The notes under the pieces: model-generated
Database searches by the model: none
Told to the model about the DNA's origin: nothing
Seen by the model: only the letters and a program-made list of their open reading frames with translations
Program-made: the position numbers and the translations under genes
Part shown: piece by piece, positions 18,399 to 27,019 of the stretch
How positions within the stretch are numbered: the first letter of the stretch is position 1
How the letters are laid out: each line of letters starts with the position of its first letter
Source of the DNA: an uncultured Desulfobulbus sp.
GTDB taxonomy: Bacteria > Desulfobacterota > Desulfobulbia > Desulfobulbales > Desulfobulbaceae
Length of the DNA stretch: 64,000 nt
Assembly (NCBI RefSeq): GCF_963664075.1
Contig: NZ_OY760916.1
Location: 4,188,710-4,252,709, forward strand
Direction of reading: 5' to 3'

Positions 18399-18566
18399 GG
18401 CTTCGTCCAACTAACAGGAGGCCAGCAAACCGTTATAAAATATAATAATCCTACCACTGGTCAGGCTAACTTTACTGTTCATACTGTAACTGATAAAACT
18501 GGGAGGGTGGTGCATCGTGATTTCGACTCCGTTTTGATCCAATCAGGGCAACAGGTGGTGAAATAA
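18399..18566 (+). pseudogene. C-terminal end of a toxin tip truncated by the IS91 element
   Basis: The reading frame emerging from the IS91 end encodes GFVQLTGGQQ, ANFTVHTVTDKTGRVVHRDFDSV and stops at 18566. Ends of this type with VVHRDFD and SGQ occur at the C-terminus of polymorphic toxins, as far as I recall. The upstream part of this tip is missing, or may correspond to the fragment before the IS91 element. The immunity gene begins two bases after the stop. Confidence 0.55.
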
Positions 18567-18567
18567 A

Positions 18568-18840
18568 ATGGACGTCAAAAAACTCTTTATAAAATTAATC
18601 GCAATGTTTCTTTCTGGCGAAATGACAAGGGAGGAAATTGCACATGAAGTCTCAATGGAGCTTCCAATAGACAGTTACTATAAAAACAATGTTGAATTAA
18701 TGGAAAATTGTGAATGGGCGTTACGTCACATTAATGAGCCTGACTACTGGACAAACAAAAATGAGCTTCTGTATTACTTGACCTGTTTACAAGGAATACA
18801 GCAGTTCTCAGCTGACGAGAGAGATAAATTGTTGAAATGA
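18568..18840 (+). CDS. Probable immunity protein of the truncated tip
   Basis: A 90-residue helical protein (MDVKKLFIKLIAMFLSGEM at the start) with conserved-looking SREE-type residues EMTREEIA and a Trp-rich middle (CEWALRHINEPDYW). It follows the toxin tail by one base, as an immunity gene should. The length and the pattern resemble small cytoplasmic immunity proteins that bind C-terminal nucleases, but no named family is assigned. The 178 bases after it lead into the third RHS copy and hold no gene. Confidence 0.6.
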   Translation: MDVKKLFIKLIAMFLSGEMTREEIAHEVSMELPIDSYYKNNVELMENCEWALRHINEPDYWTNKNELLYYLTCLQGIQQFSADERDKLLK

Positions 18841-19018
18841 CCACCTATCCTAATGGAGTAGGGAATAGCCGTCAGGCTAAGGCCAAGACTTCTGAAGAGC
18901 GGCGGCGGTTCGCCAATTAGGCGCAACAAAATCTTTAAAGCACCAGCCTCATAATGGCACTCCTTGTTACCGAGAATAACAGACTAAAAAAGGGACAGAT
19001 CTATTTTTTGCCGAAACA

Positions 19019-19548
19019 GCTTGTTTCGGTATCCGGTGATGGCCTGGAAACAGAGACCTACGTCTATGACCACTCTTTTCGCCGCATTGCCAAAACGATA
19101 GGCTCTACCACGACCAACTACCATTACAATGAACCTGATATCCAGGCGGAATACACACCGGATTGGGGTACCCCCACCGTGCTGTATGGGCACGGTGCCG
19201 CAATGGATGACCGCTGGTCAGGATTAACACAGCCACAGGAAGTGCCAGCTATTACCATGGCGATGGGCTGGGTTCCATCGTCGCGGTCAGTGACATGGCA
19301 GGTATTCTCACGGGTACAACCCGTTATGGAGCCTGGGGCAATATCACGGCATCCACCGGCAACACTCCGCAATACGGCTATACCGGACGAGTGCCCGATG
19401 CTACCGGATTGGTATATTACCGTTCTCGTTACTATGACCCGCAGATAGGCAGGTTTACCCAACCCGATCCCTGGGCTTTATAGATGGGCTAAATCGATAC
19501 GTTTACGTGATGAACAGCCCTGTGAATTATGTTGATCCTTGGGGGATG
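19019..19548 (+). repeat. Third copy of the RHS core 3' end, with two single-base deletions
   Basis: Corresponds to 12473-13004 but is two bases shorter. One base is lost in GATGA(T)CCGCTGG near 19211 and one near 19473, where the copy reads CCCTGGGC and the parent reads CCCAAGGGC. Both break the frame, so this copy cannot be expressed as a continuous RHS-tip fusion. As in the second copy, its 5' boundary is preceded by the motif AAAAGGGACAGAT and ATTTTT. Confidence 0.9.
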
Positions 19549-20130
19549 AATACTAGCAATTCAACAAATACCTTTGATACAGGAAGTTACTTAGTTGGAT
19601 ATAATAACGGGGTGTTACACGATTTAAATGGGAGCATCACTGGAGAGATAGGTCTAGAATCAACAATCGGTCCTTTTGAAGCACTTGGCACAGCTGCTGC
19701 TGTGATCAAAATTGGTTTTTCGGTTGGAAAAATCGCAGTCAATGGACTTATGAAAAGCTATGGGGATGATATTGTTGCCTCCTTGCCAATAACTAGAGCC
19801 TCAAAGAGTGCACGCTTTCCTTCTGATCCCAACAAATTATTCCCAGAAAATTATCCAGGAATGACCAAAACGGTTAAACTTGATGGCAAGATTGTTTATG
19901 AGGTCGAAGCTGGAGGGAAAAAATATAAAGTTGAATATCATCCCGAGCATGGTGGTACAGAACATTATCCTGGTGACCATTATCATGTAAAAAAACAGTC
20001 TGATTATCCACCTCCTGGTAAAACTAAGCCTATATATTTTAGGATTCCAAACAAAGATCCCCACACTCCTGCCACACCAGGGGGTGGTACATTTTCCCCT
20101 GGGGATCTTCTTCCAACAGAGAACAGGTGA
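19510..20130 (+). CDS. Orphan toxin tip of the third RHS copy
   Basis: A frame of about 206 residues from an ATG within the core end (MNSPVNYVDPWGM). The tip contains a hydrophobic segment around residues 55-80 (TAAAVIKIGFSVGKIAV), the junction motif ITRASKSARFP, and a C-terminal domain with KYKVEYHPEHGG, EHYPGDHYHVKK and FRIPNKDP. Histidine-rich ends of this kind suggest a metal-dependent nuclease, which is inference only. A GTG three bases upstream is an alternative start. Because the RHS copy before it is frameshifted, the tip is orphaned. Confidence 0.65.
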   Translation: MNSPVNYVDPWGMNTSNSTNTFDTGSYLVGYNNGVLHDLNGSITGEIGLESTIGPFEALGTAAAVIKIGFSVGKIAVNGLMKSYGDDIVASLPITRASKSARFPSDPNKLFPENYPGMTKTVKLDGKIVYEVEAGGKKYKVEYHPEHGGTEHYPGDHYHVKKQSDYPPPGKTKPIYFRIPNKDPHTPATPGGGTFSPGDLLPTENR

Positions 20131-20140
20131 AGAGGGAAAG

Positions 20141-20662
20141 ATGAATATTATAATCAATATTGGCAAATTAAATAATGATGGTGGGTTTGATAAAAATAGA
20201 TGGATCGTTTTATTGGGATGTTTAGCTGAAATTTGCAATAATATCAGGCTATATACAAAATTTCATCGAAATCAAATTGATGATTTTTTTTCAAATGGCT
20301 GGCGCATAGAGGAAGAACCATTTCCAGATGTTAATGCCGACTTAAGAGGATTCCGTTTATGGGGAAATGGTTTAAGTTTATGGACAATATTGCAAAATCT
20401 TTATTTTGATCCGGATAAAGGTGTAACACACATCTATTTTTTGAATAATGATAAATATATAGCTGAGTTGGAGGTTGAAGACGGCGAAAATTTTATCATT
20501 CTCCATTTGACGAATTCTCAAGAACAGGAGTTACTGAAAATAATTCCAAACCTCTCAGAAAATGTTGAAATATGTGCAACATGGTATGAATTTCTGAATG
20601 ATATCAGTGGAGATGATACCTGGAAACCATTGGGAGTATCGGAAGGTCGTGATTTAGTATAA
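20141..20662 (+). CDS. Probable immunity protein of the third tip
   Basis: A 173-residue acidic protein starting MNIIINIGKLNNDGGF, ten bases after the toxin stop, with GAAGAGGGAAAG as a possible ribosome-binding site; this start was preferred over an upstream ATG at 20084 that would overlap the toxin. Alternating beta strands and aromatic residues (FRLWGNGLSLW, IYFLNNDKYIAELEV) suggest a compact alpha-beta protein. No family is recognised. Base composition is AT-rich. Confidence 0.65.
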   Translation: MNIIINIGKLNNDGGFDKNRWIVLLGCLAEICNNIRLYTKFHRNQIDDFFSNGWRIEEEPFPDVNADLRGFRLWGNGLSLWTILQNLYFDPDKGVTHIYFLNNDKYIAELEVEDGENFIILHLTNSQEQELLKIIPNLSENVEICATWYEFLNDISGDDTWKPLGVSEGRDLV

Positions 20663-20667
20663 GAAAA

Positions 20668-21006
20668 GCCTCAAAGAGTGTAGCGCCTGTTCAGAAGTTC
20701 TCTGATTACATATTTAAAGAGGGTGCAACTCACGGAAAGGATGCTGTGTTTCGAGGCCTCGGTTATGGGAAGGAGAATTCTGCCGAACTTGCTCGAATGT
20801 GGGAGGAGCAAGCGGCCGCCAAATTCGCAAGAGGTGAGTACACGCTTGGGAAACTTGACCAATACGGGCAACGCATCAGTATCGAGATAGAGGTTCCTGG
20901 CATCGGTGATGCTGCGGGTAAGACGAGTCACATGCAATCGGGTTGGATGATTCAGCCTGACGGAGGCATCAAGCTCAATACGCCCTTTTCTGGATTTACG
21001 AGGTGA
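20668..21006 (+). pseudogene. Headless toxin tip of the DUF6883 type
   Basis: The frame starts at the junction sequence GCCTCAAAGAGTG (ASKS) without a start codon and encodes FSDYIFKEGATHGKD, VFRGLGYGKENSAELARMW, YGQRISIEIEVPG and KTSHMQSGWMIQPDG, ending FSGFTR. This pattern matches the DUF6883 domain found at the C-terminus of RHS and CdiA-like toxins, recalled from family knowledge. No RHS core precedes it. The gene after it is the usual DUF4926 partner, which supports the assignment. Confidence 0.7.
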
Positions 21007-21012
21007 TGCGAC

Positions 21013-21222
21013 ATGTGGTTAGAATACAGCAGAGTAAAGCTAGTAACCGATAAATATGAGGATGAAGGGGGGCACCGGGGAATGATAGGCTATATCATTG
21101 AAGTTTACGGAGAAGGATATTACGAAGTTGAATTCTCCGATGCCTCCACGGGAACAACACTTGCCCAGTTGGTTGTGAGTCAGGAAGATTTAGTGCTTTT
21201 TCCAGAAATGAGTTCGAACTGA
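21013..21222 (+). CDS. DUF4926-type immunity protein
   Basis: A 69-residue protein with the small SH3-like beta pattern of DUF4926: a first strand YSRVKLVTD, then GGHRGMIGYIIEVYGEGYYEVEFSDASTG in two parts, and LVVSQEDLVLFP at the end. DUF4926 proteins are found next to DUF6883 toxin domains, so a role as antidote is inferred. It lies seven bases after the tip and may be the only functional part of this pair. Confidence 0.8.
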   Translation: MWLEYSRVKLVTDKYEDEGGHRGMIGYIIEVYGEGYYEVEFSDASTGTTLAQLVVSQEDLVLFPEMSSN

Positions 21223-21395
21223 GTATTTCATGGGTTCAGTTCTTTCTTTTCGCGAAGTGACAAACCAAGGGCAGGCGACCGCACCACCGACCAAGGCCGG
21301 GCGTACCTCGTGCAATGTCGCATAAGGGTTATTTCGTTGAATAGAGTGGTCTACCGTTTTTTGCCGGGGCGTTCCTAAAACGAAAAAAACGCAAG

Positions 21396-21500
21396 TCAAA
21401 CACGTTCAGTGGCGGGCAGCCAACGGTAGAGTGTCGGAATCGACACTCCAAGATTTTTAGCAACATCCCTTCGAGGGATGCCGCTGGCCATAATACCCCA
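21396..21500 (-). pseudogene. C-terminal remnant of a second serine resolvase/recombinase
   Basis: The minus strand encodes MASGIPRRDVAKNLGVSIPT followed by LYRWLPATERV and a stop, the helix-turn-helix end of a Tn3-type resolvase different from the tnpR at the left end. The upstream part is cut off at the GGGACAGATT motif near 21505. The remainder of 21223-21593 contains no gene. Confidence 0.65.
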
Positions 21501-21593
21501 AAGGGACAGATTAATTTTTTCAAAAATAAAAACACAAGAGCACAAAAATTCGTGAAAATTAAATTTACCGTTCTAAAAAACCCCCACTAAACC

Positions 21594-23432
21594 ATGATAC
21601 AAAAAATAATAATACTAGGGCTGATCTCTTTCTTTCAGTTCTCCACATTCACTCAAATTGGCTTTGCATCACCTACTGCAGGAGAGTTGAATATTGGGAG
21701 GAATGCAGGTCTCGCATATTTGCTCGAAAATCAAAATGGAGACGGAAGCTGGGGAGAAAGCGAATACGAAAAAATTCGAGTAACTGCAACGGTGCTGCAA
21801 GTTTGCAACAAATACGGCATTACAGGCCTTGTCTATCAGAGAGGCTTGAACTGGCTTTCCAACAGCGAGCCTTTCACCGCTGATGATTTAGCTCGAAAAT
21901 TCCAGGTATTAAATGACAACAATATCCCGGTCGATATCGATATGCTCCTCGAGCTGGGGCATAGTGAATCGTATTCTTCAATATCAGGCACCAGTTGGGG
22001 TGCTCAAGAGAATCTTCGTTATTCAACATTTGATACCACTGCAGCCCTGAATACACTTATCGATATCTTACCCACAGATGCCACCACCATTGATTCGATT
22101 AATTACCTCAAAAGTTACCGCAACACCGCTGTACCAACAGACGAGACCACGGGAAGTGGCTGGGCAAATAGTGCTAGCAAATACAACGCTAAAGGGCAAT
22201 CTGGCGTCTTGCCAACAGCGCAAGTGCTTCTGCTTTTTCACAAAATCGGTGGCGCATACTGGGGGCAATACGCTGACAAATATGCGGCTCACTGGTTGGC
22301 CTTGCAACAGTATGCAAACGGCGCAATTTCAGACAGCGATGATCAGGCAATCATTGAAACAGCATTTGCGGCACAGGCATTAGGTGTTGCAAAGGATGTC
22401 TCTGGAGCAGACCCTTCTGTATCGACTGCTTATGGAAAAAGCCTTGATTTTCTGCTTTCAAAACAAGAGCAAAACGGTAGCGTGGACCACAACCTCTACG
22501 CAACTGCGGTGGTTGTGAACGCCCTGTTTTCAGAAGAGGTGATTTTGCCAGATTCAGATACGGATGGAATCCCGGATGATATCGAATCAGTCATAGGCAC
22601 AAACCCTAACCTGATCGACACCGACTACCTTGAAACGGGAAACGGCCTCACCCCACAAAATTCGTATGGCGGTCAGCATATCTATGAATTTGTGATTAAC
22701 AGGCAGGGGGCGATACGACTGGACAGCTCCAACGGCAATATCAGTATAAATAGTGAGAGCATCCCCCCCGGATTTACCATCCGCTCTCTAGACAACACCC
22801 TAATTGGAACCCCGACCCAGCTGGGAAGCTTTTCCATTTTCTATCAGGTAACAGACTCCTCCGGTTCAGTTAGCCATGGAACAGCTCTTATACGCGTTGT
22901 TACTTCCGATAGTGATACCGATGGTGACCTAATGCCAGCAGGCTTTGAAGCCAGTTATTCATCATTTTTAAGCAGCTTAAATGGCAACGATGCAAATTTT
23001 GATTATGACGATGACGGGCTTACAAATTACATGGAGTACGTATTTGGCATGAATCCATCCAAGAGCGATTCGGATGGAGATGGAATTAGTGATCAGGACG
23101 AACTGAGTGGTGTAAACAGCGATGGGGACAACATGCCAGACCTCTTTGAAGTACAATATGGTCTCAATCCATACGTAGATGATGCCGACCAGGATTTTGA
23201 CAACGACGGACTCACAAATTACGAGGAATATGTACTGGGATTGCTACCGAACAATCCAGACACTGACAATGATGGGCTACTGGATGGAGAGGACCCTAAC
23301 CCCAGGTTCAATCCAGGGGCTATAATTCCGATATTACACCTGCTCATAACTGGAGAGGCAAACGAGCAACAGGCAGCAAGCTTAAACGAAATGTCTGAAT
23401 CAGTGCCTTGGCAAGAATTTGAGGATTTCTAA
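21594..23432 (+). CDS. Secreted toroid-like protein with Ig-like and calcium-binding repeats
   Basis: A 612-residue protein with a signal peptide (residues 1-27). Residues about 35-320 resemble prenyltransferase/squalene-cyclase-type alpha/alpha toroid repeats (YLLENQNGDGSWGES, KQEQNGSVDHNLYATAVVV), without catalytic DxDD motifs that I can see. Residues about 385-435 look like an Ig-like domain (PPGFTIRSLDNTLIGTPTQ). Several thrombospondin type 3-like calcium repeats (DSDTDGIPDDIE, DSDGDGISDQDE, DTDNDGLLDGED) precede a short tail. Surface or extracellular adhesion or scaffold function is inferred. It lies between the toxin island and tnpA, in the same direction, as passenger cargo. The start near 21594 has no strong ribosome-binding site. 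Confidence 0.75.
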   Translation: MIQKIIILGLISFFQFSTFTQIGFASPTAGELNIGRNAGLAYLLENQNGDGSWGESEYEKIRVTATVLQVCNKYGITGLVYQRGLNWLSNSEPFTADDLARKFQVLNDNNIPVDIDMLLELGHSESYSSISGTSWGAQENLRYSTFDTTAALNTLIDILPTDATTIDSINYLKSYRNTAVPTDETTGSGWANSASKYNAKGQSGVLPTAQVLLLFHKIGGAYWGQYADKYAAHWLALQQYANGAISDSDDQAIIETAFAAQALGVAKDVSGADPSVSTAYGKSLDFLLSKQEQNGSVDHNLYATAVVVNALFSEEVILPDSDTDGIPDDIESVIGTNPNLIDTDYLETGNGLTPQNSYGGQHIYEFVINRQGAIRLDSSNGNISINSESIPPGFTIRSLDNTLIGTPTQLGSFSIFYQVTDSSGSVSHGTALIRVVTSDSDTDGDLMPAGFEASYSSFLSSLNGNDANFDYDDDGLTNYMEYVFGMNPSKSDSDGDGISDQDELSGVNSDGDNMPDLFEVQYGLNPYVDDADQDFDNDGLTNYEEYVLGLLPNNPDTDNDGLLDGEDPNPRFNPGAIIPILHLLITGEANEQQAASLNEMSESVPWQEFEDF

Positions 23433-23477
23433 TAAGAGGGGTTTGGAAGTAGCTAGCTTGGTCAGAGGGGTGAAACT

Positions 23478-26400
23478 ATGCCAAGGATGCGCATTTTAAG
23501 CGCAACCGAGCTGGAGCAGTTCGATAAGCCTCCAGTCTTTGATGCTCGCCAGAGGGAGCAATTTTTTGAGTTTTCAAAAACCTTGCTGGAAACGACTCAA
23601 AACTTTCGTAAACCGGCTCATCAGGTTGGTTTTCTCGTCTCTTGCGGGTATTTCAAAGCGGCAAAGAGGTTCTTTTCTCCGAAGGATTATCACCAGCGCG
23701 ATATTGATCATGTTGAGCGCTGTCTGGATATGCAACATGGCAGTTTCAATGCAGAAGCTTATGCCAATCGAACCCGGCAGCGGCATGAACTTATGATTTT
23801 AGAATTCTACGGGTTCAGACGGTTCGACTATGACGCCAAGCAATTTGTCGTCACTGAAATCTTCAGCATGGTGCAATCTCAGCTCAAACCCAAGCTTATT
23901 TTCTTTCGATGCGTTGACCGAATTATCTCCCAGCGCATCCAGTTACCAGGCTATCACCCTCTAGCTGAACTCATTCTGACAGTACTTAATCGGCGGAAAA
24001 GGGATTTGTCAGCCATCATCGAACAACAATTGACGTCTCATACAAGGGAACTTTTGGAAGGACTTTTTGTTCAAAACGTGGATGACAAAGCAAATGAAGA
24101 AGAGGTGAAATCCGCACCAGAGGACATAAGTTCACCTTCAGGGAAAACAGTTCGTTACAGGCTGACATTACTCAAAAAGCTTTCGCAATCGACTAGGCCA
24201 ACCAAAATCCGGATGAGTATCGAAGACCTCGCTGATCTCACAGAACTTCATACGCATCTTACCCCGGTTTTGAGAGCGATGAACTTAACGCATGAGGGGA
24301 TACGATATTATGCTGGCAGCGTTATCAAGTCACAAATATTCCAGCTGAATCAGCGTTCTGATGAGGACCGTTTTGTACACGTCAGTGCTTTTGTCGCTCA
24401 TCAATACTACCGATTACACGACAACCTGGTTGATGTTCTGCTCAGCGTCATCAAGTCCTTTCAAAGTTCTGCACAGCGAGAGCATAAAGAAAGGGTTTAC
24501 GGTCAACGCACGAACCGGAATCAAGCACTTTCTGGCCTTCTGTCACGTCTTGATGGCGAGGTGTTTGATATTTTGCGGCAAATCCGGGAAGTCACTGAAA
24601 ATTCCCGGCTGAGCGATACCTATAAAATTGGTAACATTCGCATGTTGTTGGCGGTAGGCAAGGACAATGAGCTGAGTGATGAGGACTATTTTGATGTTCT
24701 TGAAGCCCGCTCACTGAAGTTGCAAAGCCGGGTATCGCCAATACTGAAAGCCCTGGACTTTAAGGCCCAGCCGGGATCGACAATGCTGAGGGAGGCCATC
24801 GAATATTTCAAAGTATCGAGCGGTGTTATTACATCTGCCGCACCACTGGATTTCCTTGAGCCTCAAGAACGCCAAGCCGTATCGACCGGGAAGAATGAGA
24901 AATTCAGAACTTCGCTCTACAAAGCATTTTTGTTCATGCATACGGCCAGTGGTATCAAATCCGGTAATCTGAACCTGGAGCACTCTTACAAGTACCGTCC
25001 CCTTGATGATTACTTGATCGCCAAGGATCGTTGGGATCACAACAAAGAAGATTTACTGAAACAGGCTGACTTGTTAGATTTTGTTGATTCTAAAATGGTC
25101 ATGCATGGCTTAGATAAAGCCCTTTCCGAGCAATATCAGGTCACTAATGCACACATCAATGCAGGGGGAAATCCGTACCTGAAATATTGGCCAATAGTCA
25201 GTTTCGGATAGCGACTCCGGCGCTTGGAAGCAAAGATGCCGCCCCGTTGCAGGCTCTTTTTCCCGAACGACACTACGTTCCGCTCACAGAGGTTTTGGCC
25301 ACCATCAACAGTCATTGCGGCTTTCTTGATGAATTGCAACATTGGCAGCAGCGCCATGTGCGAAATACCGTTTCTCCTCGCTCTCTTATTGCTGGCGTGA
25401 TGGCACTTGGCTGCGGGATAGGCATTCATAAAATGGGTCGGATTTCCTCACAGATTACGGAAAACGAACTCGTTCATGCAGTCAACTGGTATTTATCTCT
25501 CGACAATCTTCAAGCAGCAAATGACCGTGTTATCAAAGATCTGGACGGGATGGACCTACCAAAAATTTACCAGAAGGATCAGGTTAAACTACACACCGCC
25601 AGTGACGGACAAAAATTCGAAGTGCGCAGGGATTAGCTCAACGCCAATTATTCTTTCAAATATTTTGGTAAAGGCCAGGGCGTCAGCGCCTATTCCTTCA
25701 TCGATGAGCGTAATCTGCTCTGGCATTCCCTCGTCTTCAGCGCGGCGGAACGTGAAAGTGCTTATGTTATTGACGGTCTCATGCGTAACGATGTGGTGAA
25801 AAGCGATATTCATTCCACAGACACTCATGGCTACAGCGAAGCCATCTTTGCAGCTACTCATCTGCTTGGCTTTTCATATGCTCCCCGTATTAAGAACCTG
25901 AAGAAGCAACAGCTTTACATTTTCAAATCTCATAAAAATGATGACCAGTCAGACTGGAAAATTACTCCGGACAATTATGTTGCGGAGCGAATTATTGAAG
26001 ATAACTGGGATGACTTTTTGCGCCTGATCGTGACCATAAAGCTCAAGGAAACGACGGCATCCGATATATTTCGACGTCTAAATTCATACTCCAAACAGCA
26101 TGCGCTCTACAAGACTATGAAGGCCTTTGGGCAGATCATCAAAACGCTGTTCATCCTGCGCTACATTGATGAACTTGAGCTGCGTCAGGCCATTGAAAAA
26201 CAGTTAAACAAAGTTGAACTGGCCAATCGCTTAACCCGTGCGGTTGCAGTCGGCAGCCCCAGGGAATATGCCCAGGCCGAAAAAGAAGAGCAGGAAATTG
26301 CCGAGGCCTGCAACCGTCTAATCAAGAACTGCATCATTTGCTGGGACTATCTCTACCTCTCTCATAAACTCGCCCATGCCGAAACTCAGGAGGACAAAGA

Positions 26401-26533
26401 CCATATTTTGACGGCCATTCGTACTCATTCCGTCGTCGCCTGGCGGCATCTCAACCTTCTCGGTGAATACGATTTCTCAGACGAAAAACTTCAAGATAGT
26501 GTAGGGATTCTCTCCACAAAACTTGCAGCATAA
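23478..26533 (+). pseudogene. tnpA: Tn3-family transposase TnpA with a frameshift and an amber stop
   Basis: The pieces together encode about 1018 residues, the normal length. The N-terminal DNA-binding region (MRILSATELEQFD, QVGFLVSCGYFKAAKRFF) is in one frame to 25211. The sequence continues in another frame from about 25190 (SQFRIATPALG). A TAG at 25634-25636 interrupts EVRRD-LNANYSFKYFG, where relatives have a sense codon (single-base change from TCG is enough). Catalytic motifs remain: SDGQKFE (first Asp), HSTDTHGYSEA (second Asp). The stop lies about 65 bases from the right inverted repeat. The gene is probably inactive. Confidence 0.92.
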
Positions 26534-26594
26534 ATGCCTCTAAGCTTTAGGAGTGATGAAACTACGAAAGAAGCGATGCTCTAGGAGATTCAAA

Positions 26595-26637
26595 CAATTC
26601 CTATGTCGCGTTACGTACCTTTATGTAAGATAACCCC
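26595..26637 (-). repeat. Right terminal inverted repeat of the Tn3-family transposon
   Basis: Read on the minus strand it begins GGGGTTATCTTACATAAAGG and matches the left end. It is followed by the duplication ATTCC at 26638-26642 and then by host sequence. Confidence 0.9.
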
Positions 26638-26689
26638 ATTCCTCAATACCTTTCTTCTCTCTCAAGTCGTTTCCCCCACCAGTAAGGAT

Positions 26690-26960
26690 ACAGGTCAAAA
26701 GCTGTTGAAAAGGGTGTTGAAAACCTGTTCGCAAGCCGTTGGTGAGTCAAAAGCCCCACAATGTGTCAAGTTCTCATCAAATTTCCCCGAGGGGGTAAAC
26801 AAAATTATTAACAATAAAAAAAACATTAGTTCAATGAGTTAAACATGTTTTCAACAATTAAACAGCCGTAATAATAACAACAAATTATTTATATATAAAA
26901 AATATATTATTAGAGAATCTGAGATATTCTTTTTTCTCCCTCTTTGATTTCATGGATGAA
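26690..26960. other. AT-rich region with DnaA-box-like words (origin-like candidate)
   Basis: Three words TGTTGAAAA/TTTTCAACA (26703-26711, 26715-26723, 26848-26856) flank a highly AT-rich stretch at about 26860-26935 of the kind used for duplex unwinding. The words differ from the DnaA consensus TTATCCACA at two positions, so this is only suggestive. It lies between the transposon and the gyrase/dnaN group. No gene is visible here. Confidence 0.35.
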
Positions 26961-27019
26961 CTCTCTCTGTGAACACATCCACAGAAGGTGTGCCTCTTTC
27001 TCTTGGGAAAAAATTCAGG

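Larger units (their letters stand above)
16251..18410 (-). mobile_element. IS91-family element with tyrosine recombinase (boundaries approximate)
   Basis: The element encodes a Y2-type HUH transposase and an upstream tyrosine recombinase, the arrangement of one IS91 subgroup. On the transposase 3' side, GAAC (16247-16250), the usual IS91 target, directly precedes a hairpin-bearing segment (CGCCTG-TAT-CAGGCG at 16271-16285) that would be oriIS. The other end is probably near the small hairpin at 18389-18401, because toxin-tip coding sequence resumes at about 18400. The family makes no target duplication, and none is seen. Confidence 0.75.
2283..26637. mobile_element. 24.4-kb Tn3-family transposon carrying a polymorphic-toxin (RHS) island
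   Basis: The two ends are inverted repeats differing at 2 positions over about 42 bases (2283-2324 and 26595-26637), the right one beginning GGGG as is usual for Tn3-family ends. Both ends are flanked by ATTCC (2278-2282 and 26638-26642), a 5-bp target duplication typical of the family. A serine resolvase gene lies at the left end and a Tn3-type DDE transposase gene ends about 100 bases from the right repeat. Between them are the RHS toxin locus with displaced tips, a secreted protein and two secondary insertions (IS21 and IS91 families). Both recombinase genes are broken, so the element is probably no longer autonomous, though its ends could still be mobilised in trans by a related transposase. 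Confidence 0.9.

Noticed and set aside
18954-19448. Apparent fusion of RHS sequence with a new C-terminus in the third copy
   Set aside because: The new C-terminus is produced by a one-base deletion near 19211, and the correct frame resumes in another reading frame.
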